Made by a program: the position numbers and the translations under genes
In this document: positions 34,047-42,388 of the stretch, piece after piece
How the letters are laid out: the number at the start of each line of letters is the position of its first letter
Position numbering within the stretch: position 1 is the first letter of the stretch
The notes under the pieces: model-generated
What the model was told of the DNA's origin: nothing
Database searches by the model: none
What the model saw: only the letters and a program-made list of their open reading frames with translations
NCBI GenBank assembly: GCA_034408685.1
Contig: JAWXCP010000039.1
Coordinates: 1-64,000 of the forward strand
Direction: 5' to 3'
DNA from: JANXVY01 sp034408685
GTDB lineage: Bacteria > Pseudomonadota > Alphaproteobacteria > Rhizobiales > Hyphomicrobiaceae
DNA: 64,000 bases

Positions 34047-37000
34047 ATGACCATTGAATTGGCAACTCGGCGCGCCGTGACACGGCCGTGGGGCGTAGCT
34101 GACCCAGGTAAATGGGTCGGCATTGGGACGTTGGGCGCCGCCTCCACCAAACGCGATCCGATCGGCGAGATTTGGTACGACCGGCCCGGTCGGCCGACAT
34201 CGCCGCCAGCCCTGTTGTTGAAGGTGCTGCTGACGAGCGCCCCACTGTCCATTCAAGTCCATCCCGACGACCGATATGCGCGCTCACTTGGATTGCCGAA
34301 CGGAAAGTCGGAGGCGTGGCACGTTCTCGGTGCGACGGCAGACGCAAAGATCGCCGCCGGCCTCAAGCACAACATGACGCCGCATCAGCTACGCAGCGCA
34401 GCACAGGACGGCTCTATTGCGGACGCTGTAACTTGGATGCCGGTTGCTAAGGACGACACGATCCTGGTTCCAGCCGGCACCATTCACGCAATTGGTGCGG
34501 GGCTCGTAATTGCCGAAATTCAACAACGGAGCGACGCGACCTTCAGGTTGTTCGACCACGGCCGGTCACGGGAGCTTCACATCGAAAATGCCGTCGCGGC
34601 ATCGACGCTCGGGCCAGCTGCTGCACAAGAAAAACCTGCCCGAATGAGCGCGCAGCGGACCGTTCTGGCGTCCGACCCCCACTTCGTGCTCGAACGTGTG
34701 GAATTACCGCCTCATTCGGTTTGGGAGCTGGTGGCAGAGCATGAGACGTGGCTCCTGGTTCTTTCGGGAGCCGGTGCCGTCGGCGGGATCGTTGCCGCTG
34801 AGGGAGATGCGATTTTTGCTCAAGCCGACGTCGTCGCGATCAACACAGGTCAGGCCGGGCTTGTCGCGCTCGTCGCCTATACGAGCAGCGCCCCGGTCCC
34901 CGGCATTTTGAAGGGGCCGGCGTCGCCGTCCATTGGCGCGGTATCGGCCGCAAACTGTGTCGCACGAGCGATCAACCGCGCAGTGCCGCCGCAGCGCAAA
35001 GTTGTCCCGGCCGCAATCCAGCGGGTTGCGTTTATTGGCAACCATCTGCCACGGCGATGCGGTATCGCGACCTTCACTCACGATCTCCACCTCGCAGCCG
35101 CGCGCTCCCGTCCATCGCTCTCGACCAGCATCGTCGCGATGAATGATACGGGTCACAGTTACGACTATCCAGCCATCGTCGAAGTCGAAGTCGCTGCAGA
35201 CGACATCTCAAGCTACGAGCGTGCCGCGGGGATCATCAATCGGAGCAAAGCCGATGTGGTGTCGCTTCAACACGAGTTCGGGATTTTTGGCGGCGCCGCC
35301 GGTAGCCACATCATCGAGCTGATGAAGCGGCTTTCGATGCCGGTTGTTACAACACTGCACACGGTGCTCGCAGCCCCGTCGATCGAGCAACGGGCAGTCA
35401 TGTCCGAGATTATCGCGCAATCGGCGCGCCTTGTTGTTATGTCGGAGAAGGCCCGGGCTGTTCTGCTCGCCGCTTACGGTGTGCCAGCGGCGATGATCGA
35501 GGTTATACCCCACGGCATTCCCGACGTTCCGTTTGCCGACACCGAGGAAGCAAAACTCAAATTGGGTTTTGAGGGCAAAACCGTCATTTTGACCTTCGGT
35601 CTTCTGTCGCCGGGTAAAGGCATCGAGACGGTCATCGAGGCCATGCCGCAGATCCTCGAAGCCTGCCCGAATGCCGTCTATGTCGTGCTCGGGGCATCCC
35701 ACCCCAGCCTCGTGCGACAGCACGGCGAAGCCTATCGCGAGAGCCTTCAAGCGCGGGCTGCGGATCGGGGGCTTGGCCGCCACGTGGTATTTATCGACCA
35801 GTTCGTCGACCAGGCGACACTGCTTGATTTCATCGCCATGAGCGACGTCTACGTCACGCCGTATCTCAACGAAGCACAGATGACATCGGGTACGCTCGCC
35901 TACAGCTTTGGCCTCGGCAAAGCCGTTGTGTCGACTCCGTACTGGCACGCCAGCGAACTGTTGGCTGATGGGCGCGGCGTTCTGGTGCCATTTGGCGACC
36001 ATCGCGCCATCGGCCGCGAGATCGCAAGTCTTGCGACCGACCACGATCGGCGCGACGCGGTGCGGGAGCGCGCCTATGCCTACAGCCGGTCGATGACCTG
36101 GGCCGAGACGGCCAGCCGGTACTTGGCGACGTTTGACGCCGTACATAAGCAAAATCGGCCCATGTCAGTCGCGGTTCGCAAGCTTGGACCTGCACTACCA
36201 GCTACCCCGCCCGAACCGCGTCTCAGCTATTTCCTCTCAATGTGCGACAGTACCGGCCTGTTGCAGCACGCTGTCCACAATGTTCCCGACCGCAGCCATG
36301 GCTACTGCGTCGATGATAATGCGCGGGCGTTGTTATTGGCGGTCGCGATGGGCGAGCCGGGTGAACGCGCGATGCTCGCGGCACGGACGACGGCGTTTGC
36401 AGCATTCGTGGAGCACGCTTGGAACCCCGACACACGGCGGTTTCGCAACTTCATGAGCTACGATCGGCGCTGGCTCGAACCGCAAGGGTCAGAAGATAGT
36501 CACGGCCGGACGCTTTGGGCGCTCGGTGCTTGCGCCAGTGGCGATCCCGAACCGTCGCGGCGCGGATGGGCCGCCTCACTCTTCGAGCGTGCGCTGCCGA
36601 CGGTCGAAAGCTTCAGTTCACCTCGGGCGTGGGCCTTCACACTCCTTGGGCTCGACGCCTACTGTGGGCACGTTGGCGACAATGCTCAGTGCGTGCGCTT
36701 GCGCAGCATACTCGCCGAGCGGCTCCTGTCGGCCCTGTTCGCGGTCGAAACCGCCGACTGGGTGTGGTTTGAAAACGAGCTCGCTTACGATAATGCACGG
36801 CTTCCCGAGGCTTTGCTGGTGACGGGGACGGCCATGGCTAATCAGACCCTCGTCGACGCCGGCATTCGATCGCTGCGGTGGCTGAACGCAATGCAAACGG
36901 CTCCCGCAGGACATTATCGCCCTGTCGGGACCGAAAGTTTCGGCCGCGCGCGTCGCAGCCCACGGGCGTTCGACCAGCAGCCGTTGGAGGCAGCTGCGAC

Positions 37001-37430
37001 GATCTCGGCGTGCTATGCAGCATGGCGGGCAGATCGGGACGCGGTTTGGCCCGCGGCAGCGTCGACAGCATTTGCTTGGTTCGTCGGGCGCAACGATCTT
37101 GCCACATCGCTGGTCGATACTGCTACGGGTGGGTGTCGGGATGGTCTGCATCCCGATCGTGCCAACGAGAACTGCGGTGCCGAATCGGTGCTGGCATACT
37201 TGCTGGCCACTGTCGACATGCGCCGGTTTGCCCGCGCCGCGTCGATCGAAGTGGATGCGTCGACAACGGTCGTTCGAGTGCGCGGCGATCATGCCCGCGT
37301 AGCCGCAATGGGGGCCGTCACTGGGGGTTATTTTGTCTCAAGACCGGGGCGTGAAACGCCAAACGTTGCAACTCAAGCCGGACCCGGCGCGGGTCGTGGT
37401 CAGGCCGTTCAAACCGGCGACAGAACCTAG
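34047..37430 (+). CDS. Phosphomannose isomerase-GT4 glycosyltransferase-toroid fusion
   Basis: 1127 residues, three parts. 1-290: class I phosphomannose isomerase with the zinc set SIQVHPDD (Gln, His), KSEAWHVLG (Glu) and AGTIHAIGAGLVIAEIQQRS (His). 325-710: GT4 glycosyltransferase (FIGNHLPRRCGIATFTHDLH, LTFGLLSPGKGIETVIEAMP, PYLNEAQMTSGTLAYSFGLG). 720-1110: alpha/alpha-toroid, glycosidase-like region (DNARALLLAVAMGEPG, DSHGRTLWALGACA). It may supply activated mannose flux and transfer a sugar, though isomerase and transferase in one chain is my inference. The start at 34047 follows AAGGTGG. Its end overlaps the GH130 gene by 98 bases. Confidence 0.85.
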   Translation: MTIELATRRAVTRPWGVADPGKWVGIGTLGAASTKRDPIGEIWYDRPGRPTSPPALLLKVLLTSAPLSIQVHPDDRYARSLGLPNGKSEAWHVLGATADAKIAAGLKHNMTPHQLRSAAQDGSIADAVTWMPVAKDDTILVPAGTIHAIGAGLVIAEIQQRSDATFRLFDHGRSRELHIENAVAASTLGPAAAQEKPARMSAQRTVLASDPHFVLERVELPPHSVWELVAEHETWLLVLSGAGAVGGIVAAEGDAIFAQADVVAINTGQAGLVALVAYTSSAPVPGILKGPASPSIGAVSAANCVARAINRAVPPQRKVVPAAIQRVAFIGNHLPRRCGIATFTHDLHLAAARSRPSLSTSIVAMNDTGHSYDYPAIVEVEVAADDISSYERAAGIINRSKADVVSLQHEFGIFGGAAGSHIIELMKRLSMPVVTTLHTVLAAPSIEQRAVMSEIIAQSARLVVMSEKARAVLLAAYGVPAAMIEVIPHGIPDVPFADTEEAKLKLGFEGKTVILTFGLLSPGKGIETVIEAMPQILEACPNAVYVVLGASHPSLVRQHGEAYRESLQARAADRGLGRHVVFIDQFVDQATLLDFIAMSDVYVTPYLNEAQMTSGTLAYSFGLGKAVVSTPYWHASELLADGRGVLVPFGDHRAIGREIASLATDHDRRDAVRERAYAYSRSMTWAETASRYLATFDAVHKQNRPMSVAVRKLGPALPATPPEPRLSYFLSMCDSTGLLQHAVHNVPDRSHGYCVDDNARALLLAVAMGEPGERAMLAARTTAFAAFVEHAWNPDTRRFRNFMSYDRRWLEPQGSEDSHGRTLWALGACASGDPEPSRRGWAASLFERALPTVESFSSPRAWAFTLLGLDAYCGHVGDNAQCVRLRSILAERLLSALFAVETADWVWFENELAYDNARLPEALLVTGTAMANQTLVDAGIRSLRWLNAMQTAPAGHYRPVGTESFGRARRSPRAFDQQPLEAAATISACYAAWRADRDAVWPAAASTAFAWFVGRNDLATSLVDTATGGCRDGLHPDRANENCGAESVLAYLLATVDMRRFARAASIEVDASTTVVRVRGDHARVAAMGAVTGGYFVSRPGRETPNVATQAGPGAGRGQAVQTGDRT

Positions 37431-38634
37431 GGATCTCAATCCGACGGACAAAACGCGGGCAAACCACATTGTCGACCGGGTTCTGGGTCTTGACGCCGAT
37501 GCCGCCGGGCGACAGCTGAACGAAGTTTTGGAAAACTTCGAGGGGCGGCATCGAAACCTGCTCGATATTTTTGAGGCTCGGGCAGCCGACATGGAAGGCG
37601 CACTCGCGCCGCATTCGCCCTTCGACCGAATCCAGCGGCGCCTGATTGGCGCCTATTTTATGCACGAATATTCGTTCGAGGCGTCAGCCCTGTTCAACCC
37701 TAGTATCGTTCGGCACCCGGACCAATCTGGCGCGCCCGTTGGAGGGTGTCGGTTTATCTTGAGCTTGCGCGCGGTCGGTGAAGGTCACATCTCATCGTTG
37801 ACGTTCCGCTCGGGATCGATCGGGCCCGAGGGGCAAATTTCGGTCGATCCAACAGCGCGGCTTGCCAGCATTCCAACCGTCGAAAGTCGAACTAAGACGC
37901 CACAGGGTGACGATATCGAGATCATGTTCCGCTCCGGGGATGATTTGAGCGAGCGCGTCATCTTCCCGGTCACGGACAGCCAATCGAACGGAATTGAAGA
38001 TGCACGCTTCGTCGCGTTCAACGAGAATGGTCAGATAACATATTATGCGACCTACACCGCTTATAGCGGGCGCGCGATCAGGTCTGAGCTACTGGAAACC
38101 AGAGACTTTTTGAAATTCCGTTTGATGCCGCTGAACGGGACGGTCGCGCGCAACAAAGGCATGGCCCTATTTCCGAGAAAGGTCGATGGCCGCTATGCGA
38201 TGATCGCGCGTCAGGACAACGAGAATTTATACCTCGTTTATTCCGACGACCTCCACACCTGGAACGGAGGCCAAGCCATATTGAGGCCGAAGTACCCATG
38301 GGAGTTCGTCCAGATTGGCAGCTGTGGCTCGCCAATCGAATTGGACGATTGCTGGCTGTTGTTGACCCACGGTGTCGGTGCCGTACGAAAGTATTCGATC
38401 GGGGCCGTCCTGCTCGATAAGAACGACCCGTCGATCGTGCTCGGACGCTCACGCGAACCGCTTTTGCGGCCCGAACCTCATGAGCGCGAAGGCTATGTGC
38501 CGAATGTCGTCTACACCTGCGGGGCAATGCGGCACGGCGACCAGATCATCCTCCCCTATGCGGTCTCGGATATGCTGACGAAGTTTGCCACCATAAACAT
38601 CGACGACCTTATGAATTCGATCACCGAAGTGTAG
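37333..38634 (+). CDS. GH130 glycoside phosphorylase
   Basis: 433 residues of the five-bladed propeller GH130 family, phosphorylases acting on beta-mannosides. The catalytic Asp lies in NGIEDARFV (Asp223). Other blocks are SLTFRSGSIG, NLYLVYSDDLHTW, IGSCGSPIELDDCWLLLTHG, and a C-terminal HEREGYVPNVVYTCGA region with the phosphate-binding His/Arg. Start TTG 37333 follows GGGGGT; a GTG at 37351 is an alternative. It overlaps the fusion gene by 98 bases, indicating coupling. A beta-1,2-mannoside or mannosylglucose substrate is possible but not decidable by eye. Confidence 0.83.
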   Translation: MSQDRGVKRQTLQLKPDPARVVVRPFKPATEPRDLNPTDKTRANHIVDRVLGLDADAAGRQLNEVLENFEGRHRNLLDIFEARAADMEGALAPHSPFDRIQRRLIGAYFMHEYSFEASALFNPSIVRHPDQSGAPVGGCRFILSLRAVGEGHISSLTFRSGSIGPEGQISVDPTARLASIPTVESRTKTPQGDDIEIMFRSGDDLSERVIFPVTDSQSNGIEDARFVAFNENGQITYYATYTAYSGRAIRSELLETRDFLKFRLMPLNGTVARNKGMALFPRKVDGRYAMIARQDNENLYLVYSDDLHTWNGGQAILRPKYPWEFVQIGSCGSPIELDDCWLLLTHGVGAVRKYSIGAVLLDKNDPSIVLGRSREPLLRPEPHEREGYVPNVVYTCGAMRHGDQIILPYAVSDMLTKFATINIDDLMNSITEV

Positions 38635-38750
38635 TCCGTGCGTCCGACCGAGAACCATTGCTCATGCGCAAACGGTTGGCGATCAACGCAATCAAGGCGT
38701 CCCGACCGGTTGTCGAAACGCCTTGGATTGTTAACGTCTGGCGTGTTGAT

Positions 38751-38854
38751 TAGAGGCCTTCCGCTTTAAATGGAATCGCGGAAGGACTCTAACTTATTTG
38801 TTTGTCGTGCTTCTTTTCGGAAAACCGGTTCCCACTTTTCCAGAAGCACTCTAG
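38751..38854 (+). repeat. RIME-like intergenic repeat, copy 1
   Basis: 104 bp bounded by TAGAGGCC and CTCTAG. A nearly identical copy occurs in inverted orientation at 50235-50338, same length. It includes an inner inverted repeat (AGGCCTTCC with GGAAGG) and a TTCTTTTCGGAAAACCGGTT block typical of rhizobial mosaic elements. Its end supplies the stop codon of the leftward sigma factor gene. Confidence 0.85.
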
Positions 38855-39396
38855 TGGTGGAGCGCTGCCTGCTCGTCAGCTGCGGCAACATTGAAGGCTA
38901 CCATTTCTTCCAGTCCGAGCAATTCGCGCAGCTTGCACCGGCCACGGTTGACGCGGCTCTTGACGGTGCCCACCGCACAACCGCACGTTGATGATATTTC
39001 GGCGTACGAGTATCCTTCGCCAATGAGAAGAAGAGCTTCTCGCTGTTCCGGCGGCAGGTCTGCGAGAGCCCTAGAAAAATCGACCAAGTCCATATGGCCG
39101 TCCTGAGCGCCGCGGCTGATGATCGAACTTGCGAAGTTGTCATCGGGATCCTCGACCTCGGCCTTGCGTTTGCGCAATTCCGAAAGGAAAGTATTGCGAA
39201 GAATTGTGAACAACCAAGCTTTTATATTGGTTCCCAATTCGAACCTCGATTGGTGCTCCCAAGCCTTTGCAAGCGTTTCCTGGACGAGATCGTCTGCTCG
39301 ACTAGGGTCGCGGGTAAGCGACATTGCAAAGGCGCGCAAGTTGGAAGCAACTCCTTCGAGCTGATACTGAAAATCCGGCGGAAGAGATGTGGCCAC
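38851..39396 (-). CDS. ECF-type RNA polymerase sigma factor
   Basis: 181 residues with GTG start at 39396 after GAGG. Region 2 (residues 18-85): RAFAMSLTRDPSRADDLVQE, KAWLFTILRNTFLSELRKRK. Region 4 (residues 110-165): LPPEQREALLLIGEGYSYAE, then CAVGTVKSRVNRGRCKLREL. Closest in style to EcfG-type general stress sigma factors of alphaproteobacteria, yet no nepR or phyR is adjacent, so it may be a secondary EcfG paralogue. The last codons abut the RIME-like repeat, so the C-terminus could have been remodelled by its insertion. Confidence 0.85.
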   Translation of the reverse strand: MATSLPPDFQYQLEGVASNLRAFAMSLTRDPSRADDLVQETLAKAWEHQSRFELGTNIKAWLFTILRNTFLSELRKRKAEVEDPDDNFASSIISRGAQDGHMDLVDFSRALADLPPEQREALLLIGEGYSYAEISSTCGCAVGTVKSRVNRGRCKLRELLGLEEMVAFNVAAADEQAALHH

Positions 39397-39893
39397 GACT
39401 TACCTCGCTAGGTCTGAGATCTGGGGTTTGGTCAATCGGCGCGTTGCATTTCGTCAGCATTCGCCGACGGGCTCCGGCGCTTCGCGCGCCGCTGTGGTGA
39501 TGCGGGGATCCCTCGGCTCGCTTCGGGATCCAGTGGTTGTGCTTTTGCTGGTCGCCCGTTGGCGGAGTGGCCGAGTTGGCGAGCCTGGACGTTTCCCAGA
39601 CCGCTATTGAACAGTACCCAGTTGACACCCGGCGAAACAGTTGTGGAAACTACGTATGGGTGCGCTTGCCTGTTGCTCGAACCGCCGAATCAGAACTTGC
39701 CGACCTGATCGAGACGGCGGACCGAGGCGGCTGGCGGCCCCGTACTGGCGGCCCCGTACTGCGGCAGGTTATTTGGGACGGGTATAGACGCCGTGGTGCC
39801 GTTGACAGGCGATCTCGGGTCACCAGATATTCGCCATGAAGTTCATGGATCGTCGTGGGGCGATTGAGCCGGGTCGGGCCGCAGGTTTTCAAA
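39397..39893. other. Intergenic, no gene seen
   Basis: No supportable gene. A stretch at about 39553-39600 recalls a class II tRNA D-arm (GTGGCCGAGTTGG) but no acceptor or T-arm follows. The promoters of the sigma factor and the carboxypeptidase must lie here. Confidence 0.4.
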
Positions 39894-41339
39894 ATGGCCG
39901 GGGTAGTCATGATGGCCAATTGGTTGGTCCAAAGCCGCCGCATATCGGGCCGTTTCACCGGCGTTTCCGCTCGGGTCGCTCAGCGTCGCGGCGATCGTTG
40001 CGAAGTTTTCCCGCGCGTCCGCTCAGCGGCTGCGGCTAAGGTATTGGCAGGACTTGCCGCCGGTGCGGCTTTGGTACTGCAGCCATCTCCAACTGCCGCA
40101 CAAGGTCAATCATCCAACGAGTTCGTCACGAAGGCCCGCCACGTCGTGCTGATGGAAGCGCAGTCCGGCGCCGTGATGTATCAGTTCAAGGCCGACGAAT
40201 TGGCCCCTCCGGCCAGCATGAACAAGCTGATGACACTGGCGGTCGTGTTCAAGGCTTTGAAGGCCGGCCAGATCAAGCTCGACGACACGTTTCTCATCAG
40301 CGAGAATGCATGGCGGCGTGGTGGCGCGCCATCTCGGACGTCAGCGATGATGATCCCGATCAACACGCGGGTTTCGATCGAACTGCTGCTGCAAGGCGTG
40401 GTCGTGCAATCGGGCAACGACGCCGCGATTGCGCTGGCCGAGGGTCTAGGTGGTACCGAGGGCGCATTCGCGGCCAAGCTGATGACGGACGAAGCGCGAC
40501 GCATTGGCCTCAAGACCGCCCAATTCCGCAATGCGACCGGCTTGAGCCATCCCGAACAGCGCATTTCGGCGCGCGAGTTGGCTGACCTCGCCCGGTTTTT
40601 GATTAAAGAGTATCCCGAGCATTATCCGCGGTTCGCGCAGCGCGAGTTCTCTTGGCTGAAGCACAAGTTCTTCAATCGTAATCCGCTATTGTCCATGGGC
40701 ATCGGCGCCGACGGGATGAAGACCGGGCATTTGAACGAGGCGGGCTTTGGGCTGGTTGGGTCGGCTGTGCAGGATGGCCGGCGGCTGATCGCAGTCGTCA
40801 TGGGTCTGCCGACGGAAAACGACCGCCGCGACGAGGCCCGCCGCATCCTCGAATGGGGGTTCCGCAACTTCACGGAAGCAAAATTGTTCGATGCCGGCGA
40901 GATCGTCGGACACGCCCGCGTCTGGGGTGGCGACAAGCTCTATGTCGGCTTGCGCGGTAAAGGCGACGTTGCGGTCGTGCTGGCAAAATTTCCCGCGAGC
41001 CAGAAGCTGAAGGGTGAAATCATCTATCAAGGTCCGCTGAAGCCGCCGGTCAAGGCAGGTGAACAGGTCGCGATATTGCGGGTCACGAGTACGGCTGGCG
41101 CCAGCAACGACGTGCTGCTCTATGCAGCCGAGGATGCCGTGTCCGGCGGTGTCATGCGCCAGGGGCTCGACAGCCTGGCTCATCTCGCCGAATGGGCGCT
41201 CGGCGCAGCGTTCGCCAAGATCAAATCGTCAGTTGGCTCGAGCGGCGCTTCGGCGACGCCAGGAGCTGTGAATGGACCGGCGGGGTCAGGCGGCGAGACG
41301 CCCTCTCCCGTGGCTCCGGTTCGGACGCTAGCGCGGTAA
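39894..41339 (+). CDS. D-alanyl-D-alanine carboxypeptidase (PBP5/6 type)
   Basis: About 481 residues. All three penicillin-binding motifs are visible: SxxK in PPASMNKLMTLA, SxN in VVQSGNDAAIALAEG and KTG in GADGMKTGHLN. A long basic leader and a hydrophobic segment (KVLAGLAAGAALVL) ending near TAAQ form the export signal. A C-terminal PBP5_C-like beta domain (LYVGLRGKGDVAVVLAKFPA) and a Ser/Gly/Pro tail follow. It removes the terminal D-Ala of peptidoglycan stem peptides in the periplasm. Start is uncertain among in-frame 39855, 39894 and 39909. Confidence 0.88.
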   Translation: MAGVVMMANWLVQSRRISGRFTGVSARVAQRRGDRCEVFPRVRSAAAAKVLAGLAAGAALVLQPSPTAAQGQSSNEFVTKARHVVLMEAQSGAVMYQFKADELAPPASMNKLMTLAVVFKALKAGQIKLDDTFLISENAWRRGGAPSRTSAMMIPINTRVSIELLLQGVVVQSGNDAAIALAEGLGGTEGAFAAKLMTDEARRIGLKTAQFRNATGLSHPEQRISARELADLARFLIKEYPEHYPRFAQREFSWLKHKFFNRNPLLSMGIGADGMKTGHLNEAGFGLVGSAVQDGRRLIAVVMGLPTENDRRDEARRILEWGFRNFTEAKLFDAGEIVGHARVWGGDKLYVGLRGKGDVAVVLAKFPASQKLKGEIIYQGPLKPPVKAGEQVAILRVTSTAGASNDVLLYAAEDAVSGGVMRQGLDSLAHLAEWALGAAFAKIKSSVGSSGASATPGAVNGPAGSGGETPSPVAPVRTLAR

Positions 41340-41504
41340 CGGGCCGGTCGATTTTATGAGGCAGCCTCGGCCCAAAAGTCGACGTGGCATATTTCAACTG
41401 GCAAGCCTGCTACCAGCAGCCAACACTTCCCTCGGAAATGTGTCGGTAAAACTGGCTGCAAAGTGATAATGCTAATGAATTGGCCGTCTTTCATGACATT
41501 CGCG

Positions 41505-41673
41505 CTAGTGTTGCGTATCTGACGTTTGGTCCCCGCCCGCATCTGATGTCTCAACCAGACGTCAGATACAAAAGCAAAACTAGAAACAAGAGCTTGCTAG
41601 TGTTCCTCGTGTCTCAGACATGTGCTCGAAACCTCGCCGCTGGGGGAGGCAAATGTCTGAGACGGAACACTAG
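41505..41673. repeat. Two-palindrome intergenic element, copy 2
   Basis: Palindrome A: GTATCTGACGTTTGGT (41515-41530) with 41554-41569, one G-T mismatch. Palindrome B: CTAGTGTTCC (41597-41606) with GGAACACTAG (41664-41673), plus inner GTCTCAGACAT (41611-41621) with 41653-41663, separated by a 4-base bulge. Same A-then-B order as copy 1 at 13219. The rest of this intergenic stretch (41340-41812) shows nothing else. Confidence 0.8.
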
Positions 41674-41812
41674 GCAAGATTTCTAAAATGTTCTAGCAAT
41701 TCCATGGAGTCGCGAAGCGCAGCATCGCAGATTCAGTCCGATCACTCCACACCGAGTAGTTCGTGAAGCTTCTGAAGGCAATGATTGGCGGCACGGCAAG
41801 CTTGAGGGCGTC

Positions 41813-42388
41813 ATGGCGCAACGTCGGGTGAAAAACGTGGACGTGTCGAGCGCGAGGTCGGCCCTTCGGACAGCGGTCCACGATATTCATGAGCGAATTC
41901 ATGACCATCCAGCGCTCGCGCGCCTTGCGGCGGGCACGATCGCGCGGGACGAGTACCGTCGCCTGCTGGCGCGCTCGTACGGTTTTTATGCGATGGTCCA
42001 ACCCGACGTTGGCCACGCTGGCGTATTGACCGACTGCTTGGCCCAGGATCTGGCCGAATTGGGCATGACCGCCGCCGCGATTTCGGATTTGCCACGTTGC
42101 GCCCCCTTGGTGATCGAGGACGGGCCCGCCGAACGGATAGGCGCCTGCTATGTATTGCTGGGAGCTTCGCTAGGCGGGAAGGTCATGGCGCGGGCCATCT
42201 CCGGTCGCGAGACCGATGGTGATGTGCTTCCGGTCCACTTCCTGACCGGTACGAATGAAAACAAGTGGAAAGCGTTCACTGCTGGCATCGAGGCGAGCCT
42301 GCCTGATACCGCCTCTCGGACGCGGGCTGCTAAGGGCGCGATGGCGATGTTTGCCGCTTATGAAGATTGGATGGCAGGGCATGCGTGA
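41813..42388 (+). CDS. bphO: Bacterial heme oxygenase
   Basis: 191 residues, all-helical. The proximal His lies in the VHDIHERIHDHPAL segment; later blocks LIEDGPAERIGACYVLLGAS and LGGKVMARAI match the distal helix region of BphO-type heme oxygenases, whose glycines contact heme. It opens heme to biliverdin, the chromophore of the phytochrome encoded next. The end overlaps the bphP start by eight bases (ATGCGTGA), so chromophore and apoprotein are made together. Confidence 0.85.
   Translation: MAQRRVKNVDVSSARSALRTAVHDIHERIHDHPALARLAAGTIARDEYRRLLARSYGFYAMVQPDVGHAGVLTDCLAQDLAELGMTAAAISDLPRCAPLVIEDGPAERIGACYVLLGASLGGKVMARAISGRETDGDVLPVHFLTGTNENKWKAFTAGIEASLPDTASRTRAAKGAMAMFAAYEDWMAGHA

Noticed and set aside
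39553..39600. tRNA-like segment (GTGGCCGAGTTGG followed by a weak anticodon-like stem)
   Set aside because: No matching acceptor stem, T-arm or CCA; at best a decayed fragment.
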